Shown here: piece after piece, positions 49,378 to 59,943 of the stretch
Position numbering within the stretch: the first letter of the stretch is position 1
How the letters are laid out: each line of letters starts with the position of its first letter
NCBI GenBank assembly: GCA_030765055.1
Contig: CM060952.1
Location: 172,467,432 to 172,531,431 of the forward strand
Direction of reading: 5' to 3'
Origin: Mantis religiosa
Lineage: Eukaryota > Arthropoda > Insecta > Mantodea > Mantidae
Length of the DNA stretch: 64,000 nt
Notes under the pieces: generated by a model
Database searches by the model: none
What the model was told of the DNA's origin: nothing
The model's input: only the letters and a program-made list of their open reading frames with translations
Position numbers and translations under genes: made by a program

Positions 49378-50359
49378 CTCCTTCTTCTGCTTCTTCTTCT
49401 TCTTTTCTTCTTTCTCTTCTTTTCTTCTTCTTCTTCTTCTTCTTCTTCTTCTTCTTCTTCTTCTTCTTCTTCTTCTTCTTCTTCTTTCTCTTCTTCTTCT
49501 TCTTCTTCTTCTTCTTCTTCTTCTTCTTCTTCTTCTTCTTTCTTTTCTTCTTCTTCTTCTTCTTCTTCTTCTTCTTCTTCTTCTTCTTCTTCTTCTTCTC
49601 TTCTTCTTCTTCTTCTTCTTCTTCTTCTTCTTCTTCTTCTCTCCTTCTTCTCCTTTTCTTCTTCTTCTCTTCTCTTCTTCTTCTTCTTCTTCTTCTTCTT
49701 CTTCTTCTTCTTCTTCTTCTTCTTCTTCTTCTTCTCTGCTTCTTCTCTTTCTTCTTCTTCTCTTCTTCTCCTTCTTCTCCTTCTTCTCTTCTTCTCTCTT
49801 CTTCTTCCTTCTTCTCCTTCTTCTCCTTCTTCTTCTCCTTCTTCTGCTTCTTCTTCTCCTTCTTCTCCTTCTTCTCCTTCTTCTCCTTCTTCTCCTTCTT
49901 CTCCTTCTTCTCCTTCTTCTTCTCCTTCTTCTGCTTCTTCTTCTCCTCCTTCTTCTCCTTCTTCTCCTTCTTCTCCTTCTTCTCCTTCTTCTCCTTCTTC
50001 TCCTTCTTCTCCTTCTTCTCCTTCTTCTCCTTCTTCTCCTTCTTCTCCTTCTTCTCCTTCTTCTCCTTCTTCTCCTTCTTCTCCTTCTTCTCCTTCTTCT
50101 CTCTTCTTCTCCTTCTTCTCCTTCTTCTCCTTCTTCTCCTTCTTCTCCTTCTTCTCCTTCTTCCTCTTCTTCTCTTCTTCTCCTTCTTCTCCTTCTTCTC
50201 CTTCTTCTCCTTCTTCTCCTTCTTCTCCTTTTCTCCTTCTTCTCCTTCTCTTCTTCTTCTTCTTCTTCTTCTTCTTCTTCTTCTTCTTCTTCTTCTTCTT
50301 CTTCTTCTTCTTCTTCTTCTTCTTCTTCTTCTTCTTCTTCTTCTTCTTCTTCTTCTTCA
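49378..50359. repeat. (CTT)n / (CTTCTC)n polypyrimidine array
   Basis: About 980 bp: pure CTT blocks at the ends and a CTTCTC hexamer domain in the centre (about 49790-50245). It is contiguous with the 3' tail of the minus-strand LINE at 50360, whose unit A counterpart has only a 26 bp GAA tail, so the array looks like an expanded LINE tail. Confidence 0.97.
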
Positions 50360-51200
50360 CTCCATGGCATAGACAATCAAGTGCCTGCTCCACCTTCGAA
50401 GTCCTCCAGTCATCGTTTCCTGGGTCTGCCCACCGATCTCCTACCTTTAGGATGATACTGTAATATTTGTTTTGTAAATCTATTATCTGGCATTCTTTCA
50501 ACATGTTCCTTCCATTTTTGTTTGAGATCTTTTAACCTATCATTCATACTAAAATGTCCAGCTCTTGTCTTATATTGTCATTTCTTATTAAGTCCCTCTT
50601 CGTGCATCCTTTCACACTTCTCAAGAATTTCATTTCTGAAGCCTGTATTTTACTCTGTTGCATTTTAGTTAACGTCCAAGTCTCACTTCGTATGCCAGTA
50701 TAGGTACAGCCATACCTTTGTAGAACTTTAATTTTGTTTCTTTACGTATTTTGTTTCTAAATGTTCTATTTATTGTTCCACACACTCTTTGAAATTTGCA
50801 TATTTTATTGTAGACATCATATTCCTTGTCATAACTAACATCAGTTCCCAAGTAGTTAAAATGGCTTACCTGTTCAACGCAACAATTATTTATAACTATT
50901 TTTGTTCTAATTGGCTCTTTCCCAATGAATGTCATTACCTTTGATTTTATAAAAGAAATTTTCATATTATATTGCTTACAAAGTTCACTAAGTTTAAAAA
51001 TAGATTTTTACAGGGCAGACTCGCTATTTGTATAATAACTAAGTCGTCAGCAAACAATAAAATATTTAAAAAGTTTTTATTTGAAATTTTAAAACCTACA
51101 TTCACTAGCTGCTTCCATTTGCACACTAGGTCGTCAATATAAATACTAAAAAGTTGTAGGTGATAAAGTACACCCTTGTCTGACACTCTGATTAGTAAGA
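50360..51200 (-). pseudogene. RTE-like LINE C-terminus (unit B)
   Basis: Same landmarks as unit A (LLFADDLVIIQIAS, KISFIKSKVMTFIGKEPIR, VSHFNYLGTDVSYDKE, ICKFQRVCGTINRTFRNKIR, FYKGMAVPILAYE), with different small indels, so the two copies have decayed independently. Confidence 0.85.
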
Positions 51201-51318
51201 ATACGATGTCATAAATGTTTTGACATTCACACATACACATACACACAATACAACACACACACATACATCCAATTAAATACGTCTTATTTTGCGAATTTGG
51301 AATATATTTTTAATATAT

Positions 51319-51770
51319 TGTCACGAACCCGATCGCGATAGTGCAGCTTGTGTGCACAAAGAACCTGGAGATAAGGAGTATGCCGGAACAAATAAAGATA
51401 GCCCGAGATAAAAGACCTGCCGGCACAGATAGGGTTACGCTTCTGGAATATGATGGAACATTCGATTCCTGTTTGGTCCAAAAATCTCTCGAAATTATCA
51501 GTGAGGTATTTAAGGGAGCGACGACTCGCCAAGTGTTGTGAGTTGTAAAACGAGAGTGAGTCGCGAGAGGTAAGCAGAGAACAGCTGAGAGTGTTTTGTA
51601 ACAAGAGTGTTATAAACAGTGGAGGATGAGTAAGCTGTTTGTTATTGTCATCGACCTTGGTGTTGTAGATTGTGATATGTGATGTAATTCTGCTGCTACG
51701 CAGTGTGTTTCTACGCAAATAAAGAACATTTAGAACTGGACTTTTAATTCTACTAATCCACAAAGTCACA
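51319..51770 (+). mobile_element. Solo LTR (unit B)
   Basis: TGTCACGAACCC ... CACAAAGTCACA with ATAT on both sides (51315-51318, 51771-51774). It carries an internal stretch (GGGTTACGCTTCTGGAATAT, about 51431-51450) changed in unit A. TATA-like TATTTAAG at 51507-51514. Confidence 0.88.
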
Positions 51771-51820
51771 ATATTATAAATAGGTTTAAATACAATTTAG
51801 AGGGAAAGTTGTTTCTTTTT

Positions 51821-52053
51821 GTAATTATCGTCCTCCAAAGTTAAGTCATATCGAACGTTGAATGAAATAGTTACAATGATGCTCAATGAGCCTAGGGTCC
51901 ATAAAGCTTAGAGTTAACTGATATTCATCTTTTAGGATAAGCGAAAACCCAAGAAGAAACCTTACCTAGATAACTTACCCTGACCGAGAATGAACTCAGA
52001 ACCAGTTGAACATGAGGTAGACACGCTACCATCTGCGCTACCCAGGAGGGCGC
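51821..52053 (-). mobile_element. tRNA-derived SINE, family B (copy 6, unit B)
   Basis: Same lesions as the unit A SINE (GAAGAAACCTTACCTAGATA in the body), confirming common descent by block duplication. Confidence 0.82.
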
Positions 52054-52789
52054 AAAGTTTATTGAATTGGAGCATTCTCGCAATATAATAATGATGATGA
52101 TAATTAAAATTAATAATAATAGTAATGATAACAGCAACAATAATAATGTAGTACTGGTACTAGTAGTCACCGACCCATTTATTTGGTGCCATTTAAATAC
52201 ATTATTTGAATTGAAACTATAATATTTTTTTACTTATTCCATAATATAGCTAAGAGTTAGGTCTTTTTCACATAACTGGATTCGTGTACAAGATACAAAT
52301 TATAAATGACATAAACGCTTTTACAAACAGCACCGCATCCTCGAAATAAATGAGGCATAATTTAATGGAATCGTTCGAAGCGTTTTAAATAAAACGTGTT
52401 CTTAAGATAAATGAAAAGAAGGGTAAATTAAATTCAGTAATGTAAGTAGAAACAGTTAATTCTAGATAACTACGGGACGCAACATATCTACCCTCTCTTT
52501 AAAGAGAATGCAAATTACAGGATTTTTTTTTTTACCCTAGTGAGGCAATTTTTAATGCCCTTCTTTACTGTATCTACACATAGTAAAACTTATTTAGTAG
52601 AAAATGCCTCTATATTACAAAGTGGAATTAAAAATGATTATAGCAAACACCAATAGAATCTAATGTAAAATTGAAAGTTAAAATTAGCCACAGGATGGAC
52701 AAAATAAAAAAAAAAAAAGAAAAAAAAATGATAATAGGTTTTAAATACATTACTTCTAAGTTTCAATTTTTATAAAATGCTGTACATGT

Positions 52790-53033
52790 AATTCTAACTT
52801 TCTTTACCACATATTTAGAAGTTAGAGTAATGTATTCCACAAACACTGAACACACAAATTTCACCCGAAATACATTTTTGAGGCTTTTTGAAAACAGAAA
52901 ACCATTTTTAGAAATGCCCATAGTGTGTCAAGTTATGTAGTCTAAGTGTGCGCGTGCGTGTTTGTGTGTATGAAAGAGAAAGATAGAGCAGCATAAATTT
53001 AAAATTAAAGTGTGGATAAATGCTAAACTTACC
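52790..53033. other. Unidentified AT-rich sequence
   Basis: A short TG-rich stretch near 52945; nothing else. Confidence 0.4.
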
Positions 53034-53572
53034 GAGCGGGATGGCTCAGACGGTTTCGTCTCTGGTCCGCATTCGGAAGGCCCAGGTTCGATTCCCATGG
53101 CCCACCTTCCTAACCCATGGGTTTTTCGGGGTCGCTAGGCGAATAATGGGTAGGTTCATTACATCCCCCGAATTTCTTGTACCTCCATTTCATCTCCATT
53201 ACCATTTCACATTATCTCCCATCTGGTGGTCTCTTTTAGTGTAGAAGAAGTGTCGGCTGGTATCTCGGCGGTGCATACCAGGATGATATGCTCTGAGGTA
53301 AACTACTTCCTCCTTCGCCATGTCGGTTGCCGGTTTCCGCTCCTCTGCTAGGACATTTCGGGACCGCCAGCCAAGGACCTTTGGGGCTCGGCTGCTGGGT
53401 ACGTTGCCGTCCCACAGTAGGGGAGCGTTTTCGCTGTCCTGGCCTGTCGGGAGAAGTTTCTGTCCAAGTAAAGTGTAGGGGCCCTGCCCTCTGTACTGTC
53501 GTGGCTTCTTGGGTCGGCCGCTCTCTGTCTCCTTCGGCATGGTGGTCTATGTAATGAAATCCTAATCCTAAT
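53034..53572 (+). mobile_element. tRNA-derived element, family C, long form (second copy)
   Basis: Head CGAGCGGGATGGCTCAGACG, B box GGTTCGATTCCC (53085-53096), common body, then the GC-rich extension to about 53572 ending GCATGGTGGTCTATGTAATG. Aligns with 32146-32812 over most of its length with internal deletions. Confidence 0.82.
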
Positions 53573-53879
53573 GCTAAACTTTGTTTGATTTTCAAGAATA
53601 CACAGAAAATGATTTAAAAATCCCCCTCCCCCCGACCAGGAACTATTTTTTTACGTAGAGTGACTAATGATTTTTAATAAAATATTTTAAAAATATTTAC
53701 AAGACAAATAAAATGTGCACCTCAAATTTTCTGGCGATAAAACTTCTTATAGCTGGTAAATAACAGATGAACAACAGTAGGTACTACGCATAAAATGCAG
53801 ATTTCGATTTCTTTCAAATTAAATTTAAGAGATATTTCGAGAGTATATTTTAAAATTGTTTTCACTATTGAATTTTTTA
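53573..53879. other. Unidentified AT-rich sequence
   Basis: Nothing recognised. Confidence 0.4.
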
Positions 53880-54055
53880 TTTACGTCCTCCAACGTTAAG
53901 TAATATCGGACGATGATTGAAAATGGATGAAATGATGCTCAATGAGTCCAGGGTCCATAGAGCCTATAGTTATATTCATTTTTCAGGGAATAGAACACCC
54001 CGGAAAAAGCCTTGTCCAATAACTCATCCTGACCTTGATTTGATCTAGAGACACA
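53880..54055 (-). mobile_element. tRNA-derived SINE, family B (copy 7, head lost)
   Basis: Distal half on the minus strand (ACGTTGGAGGACGTAAAT end at 53880; body to about 54055). The B box region is decayed and the A box is missing. Confidence 0.7.
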
Positions 54056-54426
54056 CATTCCGCAAAGATTTTGTAATAAAAGAAGGTTCTTAGTGTGGTT
54101 GAGAGGGTGCATTCTAGGTTTCATATGAGTTCACACCTCCTCAGCTTTTAATTTAGATATTTTTTATTGCATTCATCTCCACGTCTAACCTTATTCCCTC
54201 CCCATTAGGACAGGAAAATTTAGCCAATTCTTCTTACTTGCAAAGCGCGAGTATTAAGGATTTGGCACCTGAAGGTCTGCGGTTCATTTTAAGCTTTTGG
54301 AAAAGTAATATTAAGCTCTACGTCATAGCCATGTAATCTCATATCGATAAGTTGTAATTTACCAAGTAATAACGCACATATTTATCAGGAATGTTACTAA
54401 TACTTGTGGATTATGCTTTCTTTGTA
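54056..54426. other. Unidentified sequence
   Basis: Nothing recognised. Confidence 0.4.
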
Positions 54427-54652
54427 ATTTACGTTCTCCAACGTTATATCGGACGATGAATGAAACTGGTGAAATGAGGCTCAAATTAGTCCTGGGTCCA
54501 TGGAGCTTAGAGCTACCTGACATTCGTCTTTAAGGATAAGGGAAAACCCTGGAAAAACCTTATCCAGGTAACTCACCCTGGCCGAGGTTTGAACTCGGGA
54601 CCTCTTGAACGTGAGGCAGACACGCTACCATTTACGCTACCGAGGTGGGCAT
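54427..54652 (-). mobile_element. tRNA-derived SINE, family B (copy 8)
   Basis: Minus-strand head GCCCACCTCGGTAGCGTAAA, B box GAGTTCAAACCTC, complete body and end. It lies 68 bp left of the Tigger-like element. Confidence 0.87.
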
Positions 54653-55185
54653 GTGGAATATGCAGCTACATAGTTCTGATTAGGCATTGCATCGAAAAAG
54701 CTTTCCGAAAATGCTAGTACAGTAAAACGGACCCCTTATATGCCGGAAACCTAGAAAAACGGAAAATGAATTTCAGAACGGTGCAATTTACCATGTAAAC
54801 TTATATTCTAAGCCCAAAACTCCTAAACGTGGAAACGGAAATATATTTCGTGAACCATTTGCGTAAATGACTTGATTAAAACGGATTGCTTTATGTGCAA
54901 TGGATTACAACACACGTATTTTAAAAAATAATTTTGAGGACAACTGCACTTGCAGAACATTCTATAAAGCATAAAGCACAGTCACACCTGTAATCCTTCG
55001 AGAAAAAGAGAAAATAATATTAGCTCTTTCCCTTCTCTTGTAACACATGTGGTAAGAGTACCGCCTCTTTGCAGTGTGTTCATTATCAGTTTCGTTCTTA
55101 CAAGTAATCAAGTACGAGTGGAAGAAAACTGTGAACTTTGGTGATTTTTAAAAAACATAGTTTGTGTTTACACAAATTCTGTAAA

Positions 55186-55700
55186 ATGAGTTCTAAACTT
55201 AAGACATTATCATTGGAAGAAAAAATTAAGGTTACTGAAGAACACGAAAAGAACAAACGTCCAGCTAAAGTATTAACTGTGTTATTTAAAGTGGAGAAAA
55301 CTCAGATTAATGAGATTTTGAAAAATAAAATAAAATTAAAGACGAGTGATTAAAGGGAGCAGCAGGGCATGTGAAACGTATAACAAAATCCACAAAGTAT
55401 GATGAGCTAAATCGTGCTGTGTTCGAGTGGTTTGTTAGTGTGCACCCTAAAGGAATAAGATACCCATTTCTGGACCACTGCTTCAGACTCAAGCTTTAGG
55501 GACAGCAAGAAAATTAGGCAAAGATAACAATAATTTCACACCTTCCACTGAATGGCTCGAGAGTTTTAAATATAATCATAACATTGTTCTGAATGCTGTG
55601 GTGAAGCAAATGATGTAGACATGCAGACAGCTTCAAATTGGAAAGGGAAAATTGAAAACAGAAAGAGAAACTAGGCGATAAACTACAACTATTGTATGTA
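55186..55700 (+). pseudogene. Tigger/pogo transposase DNA-binding region remnant
   Basis: From the ATG at 55186: MSSKLKTLSLEEKIKVTEEH, then KNKRPAKVLTVLFKVEKTQI, the CENP-B/pogo-type N-terminal helix-turn-helix. After a stop (55351-55353) and frame changes, KYDELNRAVFEWFVSVHPKG (55396-55455) and NFTPSTEWLESFKYNHNIVL (about 55533-55592) represent the second CENP-B-type helix-turn-helix domain. These domains bind the element ends. No DDE domain follows. Same superfamily as the CENP-B and jerky proteins, but its place between the inverted repeats shows it is a transposon copy, not a domesticated gene. Confidence 0.82.
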
Positions 55701-55723
55701 AATTGAAAATATAGTATATAATA

Positions 55724-56622
55724 CGAGGGTTGTTCAATAAAGAATGATCAAAAATTCTTTTTAAGTTCATAATTTTTCACACTAAAGTTCAAGCTTATTA
55801 TGTTTTCTTTGCTTAATGTGAAACAAACACACCGTAGTAGTTTCATTGTTGGTACTCCTGGTTCCCGCCTATGAGAACCAGGCAAGTTCAGACATGTTCA
55901 GTATCACCTACCGCTGCAATAGAGGTAACATGCAATTAAAGTTGATGTTAGAGGAAGATCCGGAGTTTCTTTCAAACGTAATCACTGCTGATGAAACTTG
56001 GCTACATCATTTTTATCCTGAGAGCAAACAGCAAAGCTCAGTGTGGAAATATCCTTCATCACCAACCCCCAAAAAGCAAAAGTGGTTGCTTCTGCTGGGA
56101 AAGTTATGGTCATCTCATTCTTTGATATTCATGGAATGGTTTATCAGCATGTTGTATCTGCACACACATCAGTAACTGGACAATACTACAAGGATGTCCT
56201 GAAAACATTGCTAGTCCATATTAGGCGCAAAAGACCACATTTCCATGAAGCAGGCTGAATGCTGCACCACGTTAATGCGCGGCCGCATATTGCCAATGTT
56301 GTTGCTGAATATCTTGCAAAACACTACGTGAAGTGCATCCCTCACCCTCCCTATAGTGCGGATTTAGCCCCATGTGACTTTTGTATTCCCTCACTTGAAG
56401 AAACGCCTTCGTGGGAAGCATTGTCCATCATCAGAAGTAGTAGTGAAGGCTGCGGAGGCAATTTTGAAGGATATCAAAAAATTGGTTTCCAGCATGTCTT
56501 TGAAGACTGGCAGAAACGCTGGGATAAGTGCATCGCATTCAGAGGAGATTATTTTGAGAAGTACTATAAAAATTATGAGGTTTAGTAAAGTTACGTGTAC
56601 ATTCTTTATTGAACAGCCCTCG
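55724..56622 (+). mobile_element. Mariner copy, internally deleted (copy 3)
   Basis: Flanked by TA (55722-55723, 56623-56624), left end CGAGGGTTGTTCAATAAAGA, right end TTTATTGAACAGCCCTCG. Same deletion junction as copy 1 (GAGGTAACATGCAATTAAAG here; GAGGTAACATACAGTTAAAG there). Coding blocks: ITADETWLHHF, SFFDIHGMVYQHVV, HHVNARPH (second catalytic D changed to V), YSADLAPCDF, FEDWQKRWDKCIAF. It has the best preserved ends of the three, inserted in the Tigger-like element. Confidence 0.92.
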
Positions 56623-56713
56623 TACATATCGATCTATTATTATTTACACTACATTTTACATTGTTTCTTCCCTGTAAACCTGTGTGACTGTAGATTCTGT
56701 AATTTATTAGAAT

Positions 56714-57137
56714 TGTCGCGAAAACGTATCTACGATCGCGCGGCTTGTTTACACAAAAGGAACTGATAGGCAGGCAGTGCGAAAACTAAGAGCCGGCTGA
56801 CAGAGATAACATGCAGATAAAGGTCTGCTGAAACAAACAAACTGAGATAAACGGTGCTGATAGAGACTGACAGAGACTGTTAGGGTTCTGGTTTGTTTCC
56901 GAATAATTTAGAAATTATCAGCGAGGTATTTAAAGAGGCGGAGTCGAGTTGCAAGTTGTTGTAAAGACATGTAACAAGAGTGTTATCAACAGTGGAAGTT
57001 GAGTAAGCTGTTTATTATTGTCATCGACCTTGGTGTTGTATATGTGATGTAATGTTGTTATGTGTATTGCTACGGAAATAAAGAACATCTAGAATTTCAG
57101 CAAATTGGATTTTTAATTCTACGAACCCACAAAGCCA
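56714..57137 (+). mobile_element. Solo LTR, diverged relative of 46925/51319
   Basis: Begins TGTCGCGAAAACGTATCTAC and ends CGAACCCACAAAGCCA. Conserved core GAAATTATCAGCGAGGTATT (with TATTTAAA at 56927-56934) and an AATAAAGAACATCTAG polyadenylation region. The last bases and the target duplication are eroded. Nested in the Tigger-like element. Confidence 0.82.
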
Positions 57138-57229
57138 AAGTTTTCAAACACAACCTTTTATAAGAAACTTATGTAAACGGAAAATAAATTCCAGATGGAT
57201 CTGTTCCATTTTAGAGAGGTTTTACTGTA

Positions 57230-59120
57230 TTTATTTGTATACAAAAGTATCACTATTTTAATGCACATGGGCTTTTCTATCCCCCTTTAAATAAAAATAA
57301 ATGTGTAATGAAATTATCTATACAAAATAAATTTTCGTAGAACATAGATAAAATAAACGGTAGTTAGAGACAGCCATGTAAATATAATGTAGGATTGGCA
57401 TTACTATGCTTCTTCAGGCGTATTGTCAGTTTTATATTAATGGACAATAGTTACTGAAAAATATAAACCAAAATTAAAATAGCAAAGCTCGAAATGAAGC
57501 CACGAAAAGTAAGGTTCGGCGTAGGCCATTATTTATTCCTTCCGTCCGAGAAAGCTTTTCTCCCTACGATCAGAGCTCTTGACAAATGAGAACGGATGAG
57601 GCTACAGGTTACATTATTCCCCTGCCACCAAAACCCCCTCCTCCCTCCATTATCTCGTCCCTTCTCTCAACGTTCATTCCCATTTTTCGCTTCCTTTCAC
57701 ATACACACATACATACGTACACAAACACACGCACACAAACGCTTCAAGGTAGAACATTATTTATTCTTTTCTGCCTCCCAAGCCACTCTTTCAGGTCTTG
57801 AAAAATGAACCGAAAATGTCGCTAGAATGTGAAAATGATAAGAACTGATCACATACAAAACTTTGCTATGATGCATAAGGGAATACATTTTCATATGTTC
57901 ACAGATATTAGCTGCTGTCTCTTTTAGAAACAGCTTTCAGCAAATTTAAATAATCAAATTAAATTAAATTTAAGTTGTTGCGGCAAACCCGCATACCAGA
58001 GTTAAATTGATTGGGTTCTATTGGAGCTATGAGTTCTCTTATCCTCAGGTGTATGGTTATAGGAAATGGATTTTGGTGGTTGTTGGCTACTCAGTTGTAT
58101 TAATAACACTTGCGTCGTTGCAAAATTATTTAGTTTAATTCTTACTAAGTTTGCTTATCGACTTGTATCTGTGACCACCTGTTAGCAAAATTCCTAACAT
58201 AAATTCAGTTTACTGGAAACCCTGGATTACTTGTTTAAAGTTACTTCCGCGCGGTTTCTATTTCTTCTTTATACGGCGACTACTTTGCTCTAATAAACTT
58301 CTAATAGTGCTTCCACTTACGCTGGTTGCGCTATTCTCAACTTCCCTACATTTCAGACTTATAAATCTTCGCTTCTCTTCTTAATGCGAATGAACACGTC
58401 CTTCCTGTCGTAGTGTAAGCTTTTAGGTAAGTTTTTCCTACTTCGTGAGTCAGTTCGAACCTTATTCTGATCCCCTCTCTAACTTTATCACATGACCAAA
58501 CTAGCTCACCCTTCTCAAATCTTACATTATCATTGGTTTGTCAGTTATTTCGAATTTTTGCATTGGTTTGCAAAACTCATTCAGCTCATTGACGTTCAGC
58601 CCACCCTGAGTTGGGGAACGCCTACCCTGGACTCTCTGTAACGTTGTACATCGTTATCAAATCAGCGAAGTAAATTCCTTTAGCATTCATGCTTCGCCGC
58701 ATTTTGAAAACCCTTTTGTCCCAACAAATTCCTAGCTGGTGAGTATTCTATAGTTCTTAGACATTGACCCTTTCCTAGCACAAAGAGAGTAACGGTCCTC
58801 CCTTCCTGTCTCTCCGAAGTGTGGAGATTTTGACACGAATATTTTCTCTTTTGTCTGGATGCTAGTATGTATGCTATATTAAATTATATTCTTCCCTTTT
58901 TCTTTAAGTCAACCACTATTTTAATCATTACACTATCCATTCTAATTTCATATTAACATAACAAGATTTTTATATTAGTTTAGTAAAGCATTTTCATTAA
59001 TTTATCTTGTTTTTAATTATATGATTTCAATTAATTCGCCGCCTCCTAATCGTTGCCTGATACTGCGGTTACATTTTGTTACCTCGGGTTCTAAAGTCTG
59101 TAGAACGGAGGTTTGGTTGA
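57230..59120. other. Unidentified, possibly single-copy sequence
   Basis: About 1.9 kb. Short frames at 57586-57808 end in a CA-rich stretch and have no domain. No TE hallmark. Codon-like signal is too weak for an exon call. Confidence 0.4.
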
Positions 59121-59124
59121 GGTT

Positions 59125-59240
59125 TAACCGAGCGGGGTGAATCCGTTCTAACGTATGCATTTGGGAGCTCACGAGTTCGATCTCCGGTTGCTATGCATTC
59201 TGGTCACGTATTTTTTTCTTGTGTTTTCATTTTTTTAAAT
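59125..59240 (+). mobile_element. Possible tRNA-like SINE head
   Basis: AACCGAGCGGGGTGAATCCG followed by a B box GAGTTCGATCTCC (59172-59184). The head resembles family C but the body differs. Confidence 0.35.
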
Positions 59241-59439
59241 GTTATTTTCTATATTTGATTATTCATCAATGGGAAATATGTATTGTTTCTTTCCGATATG
59301 CATCTATTATTTAGGTAAGGGTCAGGGATTTTGTGTTTATTTAGTTTAGTGAGGATTTCCATTCATTGGGCGGAAAAGAGGGCGTCTAGGGTTAACGGAA
59401 GATTGTATAGTGTCTTGGGTGTCTAAAAACAATAAATAA

Positions 59440-59830
59440 TTTATTTTTCATTTCAATTGCCAATGTAAGGGATCTCAAATCGGGTGATGTAAGGCTCCAT
59501 GGAACATCAAACACATGTACATTGATAGCATTACCAGTAACGTGTTCAATCTTTACTTAAGAGATTTTACCATGCATATACATTTGTGAAGGGCGTGAAT
59601 TCTGGAACATCTTTAACATTTTCTCCAGCAACAATGCCGAAATCAATTTGTTGTAAATTGCTCGTTCACTGGCGATTAACTATATTGTATCAACTTGTTC
59701 CACATTCAGCCACAAAGTGTCTGCGATAAAGGCATGTACCTCATAAGCTGTGGGATTCGTCGCATTCAGCGTGAATTTAACCCTTATGGTATTTTTTCTA
59801 ACATACATCTTCATTTTCCACAAATGAATT
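59440..59830 (-). pseudogene. Possible LINE ORF1 N-terminal remnant
   Basis: The minus strand from the ATG near 59815 reads MKMYVRKNTIRVKFTLNATN and PTAYEVHAFIADTLWLNVEQ, then after a stop near 59680 SERAIYNKLISALLLEKMLK and, in the same direction, INVHVFDVPWSLTSPDLRSL. The pattern fits the N-terminal region of gag-like proteins of Jockey-group LINEs, ahead of the zinc knuckles. Assignment is by pattern only. Confidence 0.4.
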
Positions 59831-59943
59831 GAAACTTCACGAAAAATACACACGCGAAGATGTGGGCACAATTGTGCTAGCGGTAAATGCCGCTCCTGCA
59901 CTTCCACTACGTACGTCACCACGACACCGCTTGTAAACAACAC

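Larger units (their letters stand above)
50360..52790. repeat. Duplicated block, unit B (right copy)
   Basis: Right-hand partner of 45940-48377, beginning at the CTT tract and ending near 52770 where the left copy enters the gap. Confidence 0.9.
54720..57227 (+). mobile_element. Tigger/pogo-like DNA transposon with two nested insertions
   Basis: Left end CAGTAAAACGGACCCCTTAT and right end (inverted) CAGTAAAACCTCTCTAAAAT, with TA on both sides (54718-54719, 57228-57229), the hallmarks of pogo/Tigger elements. Inside are a CENP-B-type transposase remnant (55186-55700), a mariner (55724-56622) and a solo LTR (56714-57137). Without these about 1.2 kb of Tigger remains, so the DDE catalytic half is deleted. 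Confidence 0.88.

Noticed and set aside
48306..50504. Frames of 670-710 codons encoding poly-Ser/Phe/Leu or poly-Glu/Lys/Arg
   Set aside because: Half is the 1000 N gap and the rest is the CTT array.
46925..51770. Two same-orientation LTRs 4 kb apart as one full LTR retrotransposon
   Set aside because: Each has its own ATAT duplication on both sides, and the interval holds a SINE, a LINE end, CTT repeats and a gap with no primer-binding site, gag or pol. They are solo LTRs in duplicated blocks.
55186..55700. A domesticated CENP-B-like host gene
   Set aside because: It lies between pogo-type inverted repeats with TA duplications, is broken by stops and lacks the rest of the protein.
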